Both the position numbers and the translations under genes were made by a program. This document shows, in pieces, positions 48,657 to 59,800 of a DNA stretch of 64,000 bases. The DNA comes from Chlorocebus sabaeus (taxonomy: Eukaryota > Chordata > Mammalia > Primates > Cercopithecidae): the NCBI RefSeq assembly GCF_047675955.1, contig NC_132916.1, positions 71,541,481 through 71,605,480 of the forward strand, given 5' to 3'. Below the pieces are notes generated by a model, which was not told the origin of the DNA, did not search any database, and saw only the letters and a program-made list of their open reading frames with translations. Within the stretch, counting starts at the first letter, position 1. Each line of letters begins with the position of its first letter.

Positions 48657-50032
48657 CCAAATATCCCTTTGCCAATTCCACAAGAACAGCCTTAGCGAAA
48701 GGCTTCTTGAAGGGAAACATGTAACTCTGTGAGATGAATTAACAGAACACAGAGCAGTTTCTCAGAAAGCTTCTTTCCAGTTTTGAACGGAAGATATTTC
48801 CTTTTTCACCATAGCCCTCTATGGGCTTCCAAATATAGCTTTGCCAATTCCACAAGAACAGGCTTAGCAAAAGGCTTCTTGAAGGGAAAGATGTAACTCT
48901 GTGAGATGAATTAACAGAACACAGAGCAGTTTCTCAGAAAGCTTCTTTCCAGTTTTGAACGGAAGATATTTCCTTTTTCACCATAGCCCTCTATGGGCTT
49001 CCAAATATCCCTTTGCCAATTCCACAAGAACAGCCTTAGCGAAAGGCTTCTTGAAGGGAAAGATGTAACTCTGTGAGATGAATTAAAAGAACACAGAGCA
49101 ATTTCTCAGAAAGCTTCTTTCCAGTTTTGAACGGAAGATATTTCCTTTTTCACCATAGCCCTCTATGGGCTTCCAAATATCCCTTTGCCAATTCCACAAG
49201 AACAGCCTTAGCGAAAGGCTTCTTGAAGGGAAAGATGTAACTCTGTGAGATGAATTAACAGAACACAGAGCAGTTTCTCAGAAAGCTTCTTTCCAGTTTT
49301 GAACGGAAGATATTTCCTTTTTCACCATAGCCCTTTATGGGCTTCCAAATATCCCTTTGCCAATTCCACAAGAACAGCCTTAGCGAAAGGCTTCTTGAAG
49401 GGAAAGATGTAACTCTGTGAGATGAATTAACAGAACACAGAGCAGTTTCTCAGAAAGCTTCTTTCCAGTGTTGAACGGAAGATATTTCCTTTTTCACCAT
49501 AGCCCTCTATGGGCTTCCAAATATCCCTTTGCCAATTCCACAAGAACAGCCTTAGCGAAAGGCTTCTTGAAGGGAAACATGTAACTCTGTGAGATGAATT
49601 AACAGAACACAGAGCAGTTTCTCAGAAAGCTTCTTTCCAGTTTTGAAGGGAAGATATTTCCTTTTTCACCATAGCCCTCTTTGGGCTTCCAAATATCCCT
49701 TTGCCAATTCCACAAGAACAGCCTTAGCGAAAGGCTTCTTGAAGCTAAAGATGTAACTCTGTGAGATGAATTAACAGAACACAGAGCAGTTTCTCAGAAA
49801 GCTTCTTTCCAGTTTTGAACGGAAGATATTTCCTTTTTCACCATAGCCCTCTATGGGCTTCCAAATATCCCTTTGCCAATTCCACAAGAACGGCCTTAGC
49901 GAAAGGCTTCTTGAAGGGAAAGCTGTAACTCTGTGAGATGAATTAACAGAACACAGAGGAGTTTCTCAGAAAGCTTCTTTCCAGTTTTGAACGGAAGATA
50001 TTTCTTTATTCACCATAGCCCTCTATGGCCTT
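48657..50032 (-). repeat. 8-monomer unit, second copy
   Basis: Second copy of the 1376-base unit. It carries a private ATATAGCTTTGCC near 48835 where the first copy has ATATCCCTTTGCC. At its right edge the sequence goes on as in 46.08-47.6 kb. Confidence 0.75.
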
Positions 50033-51600
50033 CCAAATATCCCTTTGCCAATTCCACAAGAACAGCCTTAGCGAAAGGCTTCTTGAAGGGAAAGATGTAA
50101 CTCTGTGAGATGAATTAACAGAACACAGAGCAGTTTCTCAGAAAGCTTCTTTCCAGTTTTGAACGGAAGATATTTCCTTTTTCACTATAGCCCTCTATGG
50201 GCTTCCAAATATCCCTTTGCCAATTCCACAAGAACAGCCTTAGCGAAAGGCTTCTTGAAGGGAAAGATGTAACTCTGTGAGATGAATTAACAGAACACAG
50301 AGCGGTTCCTCAGAAAGCTTCTTTCCAGTTTTGAACGGAAGATATTTCCTTTTTCACCATAGCCCTCTATGGGCTTCCAAATATCCCTTTGCCAATTCCA
50401 CAAGAACAGCCTTAGCGAAAGGCTTCTTGAAGGGAAAGATGTAACTCTGTGAGATGAATTAACAGAACACAGAGCAGTTTCTCAGAAAGCTTCTTTCCAG
50501 TTTTGAACGGAAGATATTTCCTTTTTCACCATAGCCCTCTATGGGCTTCCAAATATCCCTTTGCCAATTCCACAAGAACAGCCTTAGCGAAAGGCTTCTT
50601 CAAGGGAAAAATGTAACTCTGTGAGATGAATTAACAGAACACAGAGCAGTTTCTCAGAAAGCTTCTTTCCAGTTTTGAACGGAAGATATTTCCTTTTTCA
50701 CCATAGCCCTCTATGGGCTTCCAAATATCCCCTTGCCAATTCCACAAGAACAGGCTTAGCAAAAGGCTTCTTGAAGGGAAAGATGTAACTCTGTGAGATG
50801 AATTAACAGAACACAGAGCAGTTTCTCAGAAAGCTTCTTTCCAGTTTTGAACGGAAGATATTTCCTTTTTCACCATAGCCCTCTATGGGCTTCCAAATAT
50901 CCCTTTGCCAATTCCACAAGAACAGCCTTAGCGAAAGGCTTCTTGAAGGGAAAGATGTAACTCTGTGAGATGAATTAAAAGAACACAGAGCAATTTCTCA
51001 GAAAGCTTCTTTCCAGTTTTGAACGGAAGATATTTCCTTTTTCACCATAGCCCTCTATGGGCTTCCAAATATCCCTTTGCCAATTCCACAAGAACAGCCT
51101 TAGCGAAAGGCTTCTTGAAGGGAAAGATGTAACTCTGTGAGATGAATTAACAGAACACAGAGCAGTTTCTCAGAAAGCTTCTTTCCAGTTTTGAACGGAA
51201 GATATTTCCTTTTTCACCATAGCCCTCTATGGGCTTCCAAATATCCCTTTGCCAATTCCACAAGAACAGCCTTAGCGAAAGGCTTCTTGAAGGGAAACAT
51301 GTAACTCTGTGAGATGAATTAACAGAACACAGAGCAGTTTCTCAGAAAGCTTCTTTCCAGTTTTGAACGGAAGATATTTCCTTTTTCACCATAGCCCTCT
51401 ATGGGCTTCCAAATATCCCTTTGCCAATTCCACAAGAACAGGCTTAGCAAAAGGCTTCTTGAAGGGAAAGATGTAACTCTGTGAGATGAATTAACAGAAC
51501 ACAGAGCAGTTTCTCAGAAAGCTTCTTTCCAGTTTTGAACGGAAGATATTTCCTTTTTCACCATAGCCCTCCATGGGCTTCCAAATATCCCTTTGCCAAT

Positions 51601-54600
51601 TCCACAAGAACAGCCTTAGCGAAAGGCTTCTTGAAGGGAAAGATGTAACTCTGTGAGATGAATTAACAGAACACAGAGCAGTTTCTCAGAAAGCTTCTTT
51701 CCAGTTTTGAACGGAAGATATTTCCTTTTTCACCATAGCCCTCTATGGGCTTCCAAATATCCCTTTGCCAATTCCACAAGAACAGCCTTGGCGAAAGGCT
51801 TCTTGAAGGGAAAGATGTAACTCTGTGAGATGAATTAACAGAACACAGAGCAGTTTCTCAGAAAGCTTCTTTCCAGTTTTGAACGGAAGATATTTCCTTT
51901 TTCACCATAGCCCTTTATGGGCTTCCAAATATCCCTTTGCCAATTGCACAAGAACAGCCTTAGCGAAAGGCTTCTTGAAGGGAAAGATGTAACTCTGTGA
52001 GATGAATTAACAGAACACAGAGCAGTTTCTCAGAAAGCTTCTTTCCAGTTTTGAACAGAAGATATTTCCTTTTTCCCCATAGCCCTTTATGGGCTTCCAA
52101 ATATCCCATTGCCATTTCCACAAGAACAGCCTTAGCGAAAGGCTTCTTGAAGGGAAAGATGTAACTCTGTGAGATGAATTAACAGAACACAGAGCAGTTT
52201 CTCAGAAAGCTTCTTTCCAGTTTTGAACGGAAGATATTTCCTTTTTCACCATAGCCCTCTATGGGCTTCCAAATATCCCTTTGCCAATTCCACAAGAACA
52301 GCCTTAGCGAAAGGCTTCTTGAAGGGAAAGATGTAACTCTGTGAGATTAATTAACAGAACACAGAGCAGTTTCTCAGAAAGCTTCTTTCCAGTTTTTAAC
52401 GGAAGATATTTCCTTTTTCAACATAGCCCTCTATGGGCTTCCAAATATCCCCTTGCCAATTCCACAAGAACAGGCTTAGCAAAAGGCTTCTTGAAGGGAA
52501 AGATGTAACTCTGTGAGATGAATTAACAGAACACAGAGCAGTTTCCCAGAAAGGTTCTTTCCAGTTTTGAACGGAAGATATTTCCTTTTTCAGCATAGCC
52601 CTCTATGGGCTTCCAAATATCCCTTTGCCAATTCCACAAGAACAGGTTTAGCGAAAGGCTTCTTCAAGGGAAAGATGTAACTCTGTGAGATGAATTAAGA
52701 GAACACAGAGCAGTTTCTCAGAAAGCTTCTTCCCAGTTTTGAACGGAAGATATTTCCTTTTTCACCATAGCCCTCTATGGGCTTCCAAATATCCCTTTGC
52801 CAATTCCACAAGAACAGCCTTAGCGAAAGGCTTCTTGAAGGGAAAGATGTAACTCTGTGAGATGAATTAACAGAACACAGAGCAGTTTCTCAGAAAGCTT
52901 CTTTCCAGTTTTGAAGGGAAGATATTTCCTTTTTCACCGTAGCCCTCTATGGGCTTCCAAATATCCCTTTGCCAATTCCACAAGAACAGCCTTAGCGAAA
53001 GGTTTCTTGAAGGGAAAGATGTAACTCTGTGAGATGAATTAACAGAACACAGAGCAGTTTCTCAGAAAGCTTCTTTCCAGTTTTGAAGGGAAGATATTTC
53101 CTTTTTCACCATAGCCCTCTTTGGGCTTCCAAATATCCCTTTGCCAATTCCACAAGAACAGCCTTAGCGAAAGGTTTCTTGAAGGTAAAGATGTAACTCT
53201 GTGAGATGAATTAACAGAACACAGAGCAGTTTCTCAGAAAGCTTCTTTCCAGTTTGGAACAGAAGATATTTCCTTTTTCCCCATAGCCCTTTATGGGCTT
53301 CCAAATATCCCATTGCCAATTCCACAAGAACAGCCTTAGCGAAAGGCTTCTTGAAGGGAAAGATGTAACTCTGTGAGATGAATTAACAGAACACAGAGCA
53401 GTTTCTCAGAAAGCTTCTTTCCAGTTTTGAACGGAAAATATTTCCTTTTTCACCATAGCCCTCTATGGGCTTCCAAATATCCCTTTGCCAATTCCACAAG
53501 AACAGCCTTAGCGAAAGGCTTCTTGAAGGGAAAGATGTAACTCTGTGAGATGAATTAACAGAACACAGAGCAGTTTCTCAGAAAGCTTCTTTCCAGTTTT
53601 GAACGGAAGATATTTCCTTTTTCACCATAGCCCTCTATGGGCTTCCAAATATCCCTTTGCCAATTCCACAAGAACAGCCTTAGCGAAAGGCTTCTTCAAG
53701 GGAAAAATGTAACTCTGTGAGATGAATTAACAAAACACAGAGCAGTTTCTCAGAAAGCTTCTTTCCAGTTTTGAACGGAAGATATTTCCTTTTTCACCAT
53801 AGCCCTCTATCGGCTTCCAAATATCCCTTTGCCAATTCCACAAGAACAGCCTTAGCAAAAGGCTTCTTGAAGGGAAAGATGTAACTCTCTGAGATGAATT
53901 AACAGAACACAGAGCAGTTTCTCAGAAAGCTTCTTTCCAGTTTTGAACGGAAGATATTTCCTTTTTCACCATAGCCCTCTATGGGCTTCCAAATATCCCT
54001 TTGCCAATTCCACAAGAACAGCCTTGGCGAAAGGCTTCTTGAAGGGAAAGATGTAACTCTGTGAGATGAATTAACAGAACACAGAGCAGTTTCTCAGAAA
54101 GCTTCTTTCCAGTTTTGAACGGAAGATATTTCCTTTTTCACCATAGCCCTCTATGGGCTTCCAAATACCCCTTTGCCAATTCCACAAGAACAGCCTTAGC
54201 GAAAGGCTTCTTTAAGGGAAAGATGTAACTCTGTGAGATGAATTAACAGAACACAGAGCAGTTTCTCAGAAAGCTTCTTTCCAGTTTTGAACGGAAGATA
54301 TTTCCTTTTTCCCCATAGCCCTCTATGGGCTTCCATATATCCCTTTGCCAATTCCACAAGAACAGCCTTAGCGAAAGGCTTCTTGAAGGGAAAGATGTAA
54401 CTCTGTGAGATGAATTAACAGAACACAGAGCAGTTTCTCAGAAAGCTTCTTTCCAGTTTTGAACGGAAGATATTTGCTTTTTCACCATAGCCCTCTACGG
54501 GGTTCCAAATATCCCTTTGCCAATTCCACAAGAAGAGCCTTAGCGAAAGGCTTCTTGAAGGGAAAGATGTAACTCTGTGAGATGAATTAACAGAACACAG

Positions 54601-55150
54601 AGCAGTTTCTCAGAAAGCTTCTTTAAAGTTTGGAACAGAAGATATTTCCTTTTTCCCCATAGCCCTCCAGGGGCTTCCAAATATCCCTTTGCCAATTCCA
54701 CAAGAACAGCCTTAGCGAAAGGCTTCTTGAAGAGAAAGATGTAGCTCTGTGAGATGAATTAACAGAACACAGAGCAGTTTCTCAGAAAGCTTCTTTCCAG
54801 TTTTGAACGGAAGATATTTCCTTTTTCACCATAGCCCTCTAGGGGCTTCCAAATATCCCTTTGCCAATTCCACAAGAACAGCCTTAGCGAAAGGCTTCCT
54901 GAAGGGAAAGATGTAACTCTGTGAGATGAATTAACAGAACACAGAGCAGTTTCTCAGAAAGCTTCTTTCCAGTTTTGAACGGAAGATATTTCCTTTTTCA
55001 CCATAGCCCTCTATGGGCTTCCAAATATCCCTTTGTCAATTCCACAAGAACAGGCTTAGCGAAAGGCTTCTTGAAGGGAAAGATGTAACTCTGTGAGATG
55101 AATTAACAGAACACAGATCAGTTTCTCAGAAAGCTTCTTTCCAGTGTTGA
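51601..55150 (-). repeat. 21-monomer block, first copy
   Basis: Landmarks repeat 3612 bases downstream (21 monomers; CCTTTATGG 51911 and 55523) and, after about 52.3 kb, 3784 bases downstream (22 monomers). One monomer present near 56.0-56.2 kb, marked by CTCAATGGG and CTTCAAGGGAAAAATG, is missing here. Other markers are TCACCGTAG, TATCGGC, CTCTCTGAG, TTTGCTTTTTCACC with CTACGGGGTT, CTCCAGGGGC and CTTTGTCAATT. Divergence starts near 55.12 kb. No gene is present. Confidence 0.75.
54513..54684 (-). repeat. Divergent AAAG-type monomer 7 (right-hand subtype)
   Basis: It shares the AAAG and GGAACAG core and CCCCATAG but has CTCCAGGGGC and AAGAAGAGCC, and the next boundary is the normal CCCTTTGCC. 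It is preceded by a monomer with TTTGCTTTTTCACC and CTACGGGGTT. Confidence 0.75.
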
Positions 55151-58100
55151 ACGGAAGATATTTCCTTTTTCACCATAGCCCTCTAAGGGCTTCCAAATAT
55201 CCCTTTGCCAATTCCACAAGAACAGCCTTAGCGAAAGGCTTCTTGAAGGGAAAGATGTAACTCTGTGAGATGAATTAACAGAACACAGAGCAGTTTCTCA
55301 GAAAGCTTCTTTCCAGTTTTGAACGGAAGATATTTCCTTTTTCACCATAGCCCTCTATGGGCTTCCAAATATCCCTTTGCCAATTCCACAAGAACAGCCT
55401 TGGCGAAAGGCTTCTTGAAGGGAAAGATGTAACTCTGTGAGATGAATTAACAGAACACAGAGCAGTTTCTCAGAAAGCTTCTTTCCAGTTTTGAACGGAA
55501 GATATTTCCTTTTTCACCATAGCCCTTTATGGGCTTCCAAATATCCCTTTGCCAATTGCACAAGAACAGCCTTAGCGAAAGGCTTCTTGAAGGGAAAGAT
55601 GTAACTCTGTGAGATGAATTAACAGAACACAGAGCAGTTTCTCAGAAAGCTTCTTTCCAGTTTTGAACAGAAGATATTTCCTTTTTCCCCATAGCCCTTT
55701 ATGGGCTTCCAAATATCCCATTGCCATTTCCACAAGAACAGCCTTAGCGAAAGGCTTCTTGAAGGGAAAGATGTAACTCTGTGAGATGAATTAACAGAAC
55801 ACAGAGCAGTTTCTCAGAAAGCTTCTTTCCAGTTTTGAACGGAAGATATTTCCTTTTTCACCATAGCCCTCTATGGGCTTCCAAATATCCCTTTGCCAAT
55901 TCCACAAGAACAGCCTTAGCGAAAGGCTTCTTGAAGGGAAAGATGTAACTCTGTGAGATGAATTAACAGAACACAGAGCAGTTTCTCAGAAAGCTTCTTT
56001 CCAGTTTTCAACGGAAGATATTTCCTTTTTCACCATAGCCCTCAATGGGCTTCCAAATATCCCTTTGCCAATTCCACAAGAACAGCCTTAGCGAAAGGCT
56101 TCTTCAAGGGAAAAATGTAACTCTGTGAGATGAATTAACAGAACACAGAGCAGTTTCTCAGAAAGCTTCTTTCCAGTTTTTAACGGAAGATATTTCCTTT
56201 TTCACCATAGCCCTCTATGGGCTTCCAAATATCCCCTTGCCAATTCCACAAGAACAGGCTTAGCAAAAGGCTTCTTGAAGGGAAAGATGTAACTCTGTGA
56301 GATGAATTAACAGAACACAGAGCAGTTTCCCAGAAAGGTTCTTTCCAGTTTTGAACGGAAGATATTTCCTTTTTCAGCATAGCCCTCTATGGGCTTCCAA
56401 ATATCCCTTTGCCAATTCCACAAGAACAGGTTTAGCGAAAGGCTTCTTCAAGGGAAAGATGTAACTCTGTGAGATGAATTAAGAGAACACAGAGCAGTTT
56501 CTCAGAAAGCTTCTTTCCAGTTTTGAACGGAAGATATTTCCTTTTTCACCATAGCCCTCTATGGGCTTCCAAATATCCCTTTGCCAATTCCACAAGAACA
56601 GCCTTAGCGAAAGGCTTCTTGAAGGGAAAGATGTAACTCTGTGAGATGAATTAACAGAACACAGAGCAGTTTCTCAGAAAGCTTCTTTCCAGTTTTGAAG
56701 GGAAGATATTTCCTTTTTCACCGTAGCCCTCTATGGGCTTCCAAATATCCCTTTGCCAATTCCACAAGAACAGCCTTAGCGAAAGGCTTCTTGAAGGGAA
56801 AGATGTAACTCTGTGAGATGAATTAACAGAACACAGAGCAGTTTCTCAGAAAGCTTCTTTCCAGTTTTGAAGGGAAGATATTTCCTTTTTCACCATAGCC
56901 CTCTTTGGGCTTCCAAATATCCCTTTGCCAATTCCACAAGAACAGCCTTAGCGAAAGGCTTCTTGAAGGTAAAGATGTAACTCTGTGAGATGAATTAACA
57001 GAACACAGAGCAGTTTCTCAGAAAGCTTCTTTCCAGTTTGGAACAGAAGATATTTCCTTTTTCCCCATAGCCCTTTATGGGCTTCCAAATATCCCATTGC
57101 CAATTCCACAAGAACAGCCTTAGCGAAAGGCTTCTTGAAGGGAAAGATGTAACTCTGTGAGATGAATTAACAGAACACAGAGCAGTTTCTCAGAAAGCTT
57201 CTTTCCAGTTTTGAACGGAAGATATTTCCTTTTTCACCATAGCCCTCTATGGGCTTCCAAATATCCCTTTGCCAATTCCACAAGAACAGCCTTAGCGAAA
57301 GGCTTCTTGAAGGGAAAGATGTAACTCTGTGAGATGAATTAACAGAACACAGAGCAGTTTCTCAGAAAGCTTCTTTCCAGTTTTGAACGGAAGATATTTC
57401 CTTTTTCACCATAGCCCTCTATGGGCTTCCAAATATCCCTTTGCCAATTCCACAAGAACAGCCTTAGCGAAAGGCTTCTTCAAGGGAAAAATGTAACTCT
57501 GTGAGATGAATTAACAAAACACAGAGCAGTTTCTCAGAAAGCTTCTTTCCAGTTTTGAACGGAAGATATTTCTTTTTCACCATAGCCCTCTATCGGCTTC
57601 CAAATATCCCTTTGCCAATTCCACAAGAACAGCCTTAGCAAAAGGCTTCTTGAAGGGAAAGATGTAACTCTCTGAGATGAATTAACAGAACACAGAGCAG
57701 TTTCTCAGAAAGCTTCTTTCCAGTTTTGAACGGAAGATATTTCCTTTTTCACCATAGCCCTCTATGGGCTTCCAAATATCCCTTTGCCAATTCCACAAGA
57801 ACAGCCTTGGCGAAAGGCTTCTTGAAGGGAAAGATGTAACTCTGTGAGATGAATTAACAGAACACAGAGCAGTTTCTCAGAAAGCTTCTTTCCAGTTTTG
57901 AACGGAAGATATTTCCTTTTTCACCATAGCCCTCTATGGGCTTCCAAATACCCCTTTGCCAATTCCACAAGAACAGCCTTAGCGAAAGGCTTCTTTAAGG
58001 GAAAGATGTAACTCTGTGAGATGAATTAACAGAACACAGAGCAGTTTCTCAGAAAGCTTCTTTCCAGTTTTGAACGGAAGATATTTCCTTTTTCCCCATA

Positions 58101-58890
58101 GCCCTCTATGGGCTTCCATATATCCCTTTGCCAATTCCACAAGAACAGCCTTAGCGAAAGGCTTCTTGAAGGGAAAGATGTAACTCTGTGAGATGAATTA
58201 ACAGAACACAGAGCAGTTTCTCAGAAAGCTTCTTTCCAGTTTTGAACGGAAGATATTTGCTTTTTCACCATAGCCCTCTACGGGGTTCCAAATATCCCTT
58301 TGCCAATTCCACAAGAAGAGCCTTAGCGAAAGGCTTCTTGAAGGGAAAGATGTAACTCTGTGAGATGAATTAACAGAACACAGAGCAGTTTCTCAGAAAG
58401 CTTCTTTAAAGTTTGGAACAGAAGATATTTCCTTTTTCCCCATAGCCCTCCAGGGGCTTCCAAATATCCCTTTGCCAATTCCACAAGAACAGCCTTAGCG
58501 AAAGGCTTCTTGAAGAGAAAGATGTAGCTCTGTGAGATGAATTAACAGAACACAGAGCAGTTTCTCAGAAAGCTTCTTTCCAGTTTTGAACGGAAGATAT
58601 TTCCTTTTTCACCATAGCCCTCTAGGGGCTTCCAAATATCCCTTTGCCAATTCCACAAGAACAGCCTTAGCGAAAGGCTTCCTGAAGGGAAAGATGTAAC
58701 TCTGTGAGATGAATTAACAGAACACAGAGCAGTTTCTCAGAAAGCTTCTTTCCAGTTTTGAACGGAAGATATTTCCTTTTTCACCATAGCCCTCTATGGG
58801 CTTCCAAATATCCCTTTGTCAATTCCACAAGAACAGGCTTAGCGAAAGGCTTCTTGAAGGGAAAGATGTAACTCTGTGAGATGAATTAAC
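55151..58890 (-). repeat. 22-monomer block, second copy
   Basis: Tandem copy of the previous block with one more monomer and one single-base deletion (TTTCTTTTTCACC near 57571), which shifts the offset from 3784 to 3783. The copies agree at nearly all rare variants that I compared, up to CTTTGTCAATT (55035 and 58818). No gene is present. Confidence 0.75.
58296..58467 (-). repeat. Divergent AAAG-type monomer 8 (right-hand subtype)
   Basis: Equivalent of the one at 54513 in the second 22-monomer block, offset 3783, with the same preceding CTACGGGGTT variant. Confidence 0.75.
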
Positions 58891-59800
58891 AGAACACAGA
58901 GAAGATTCCTAGAAAGGTTCTTTCCAGTTTTGAACGGAAGATATTTCCTTTTTCAGCATAGCCCTCTATGGGCTTCCAAATATCCCTTTGCCAATTCCAC
59001 AAGAACAGGTTTAGCGAAAGGCTTCTTCAAGGGAAAGATGTAACTCTGTGAGATGAATTAACATAACACAGAGCAGTTTCTCAGAAAGCTTCTTTCCAGT
59101 TTTGAACGGAAGATATTTCCTTTTTCACCATAGCCCTCTAAGGGCTTCCAAATATCCCTTTGCCAATTCCACAAGAACAGCCTTAGCGAAAGGCTTCTTG
59201 AAGGGAAAGATGTAACTCTGTGAGATGAATTAACAGAACACAGAGCAGATTCTCAGAAAGCTTCTTTCCAGTTTTGAACGGAAGATATTTCCTTTTTCAC
59301 CATAGCCCTCTATGGGCTTCCAAATATCCCTTTGCCAATTCCACAAGAACAGGCTTAGCGAAAGGCTTCTTGAAGGGAAAGATGTAACTCTGTGATATGA
59401 ATTAACAGAACACAGAGCAGTTTCTCAGAAAGCTTCTTTCCAGTTTTGAACGGAAGATATTTCCTTTTTCACCATAGCCCTCTATGCCTTCCAAATATCC
59501 CTTTGCCAATTCCACAAGAGCAGCCTTAGCGAAAGGCTTCTTGAAGGGAAAGATGTAACTCTGTGAGATGAATTAACAGAACACAGAGCAGTTTCTCAGA
59601 AAGCTTCTTTCCAGTGTTGAACGGAAGATATTTCCTTTTTCACTATAGCCCTCTATGGGCTTCCAAATATCCCTTTGCCAATTCCACAAGAACAGCCTTA
59701 GCGAAAGGCTTCTTGAAGGGAAAGATGTAACTCTGTGAGATGAATTAACAGAACACAGAGCAGTTTCTCAGAAAGCTTCTTTCCAGTTTTGAACGGAAGA
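58891..59800 (-). repeat. Displaced copy of the 41.3-42.3 kb sequence type
   Basis: CTAAGGG, AGCAGATTCTC, CTATGCCTTCC (59486), AGTGTTGAAC and CACTATAG occur in the same order as at 41.5-42.3 kb and 44.0-44.9 kb. The offset from 42120 is 17366 bases, 101 monomers minus six deletions. It lacks the second deletion (ATATCCTTTGCC) and has AACATAACAC and CAAGAGCAGCC as private changes. No gene is present. Confidence 0.65.

Larger units (their letters stand above)
45601..51600 (-). repeat. Region of 15- and 8-monomer periods
   Basis: The marker CGGCCTTAGCG with AGCTGTAAC occurs at 43701, 45935, 48515 and 49891, spaced 13 (minus two bases), 15 and 8 monomers. The segment 45.4-47.6 kb recurs at 49.4-51.5 kb at 3956 bases (23 monomers), with AGCGGTTCCTCAG at 46345 and 50301. 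Since 23 is 15 plus 8, a 15-monomer unit and a shortened 8-monomer form explain the pattern. No gene is present. Confidence 0.7.
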
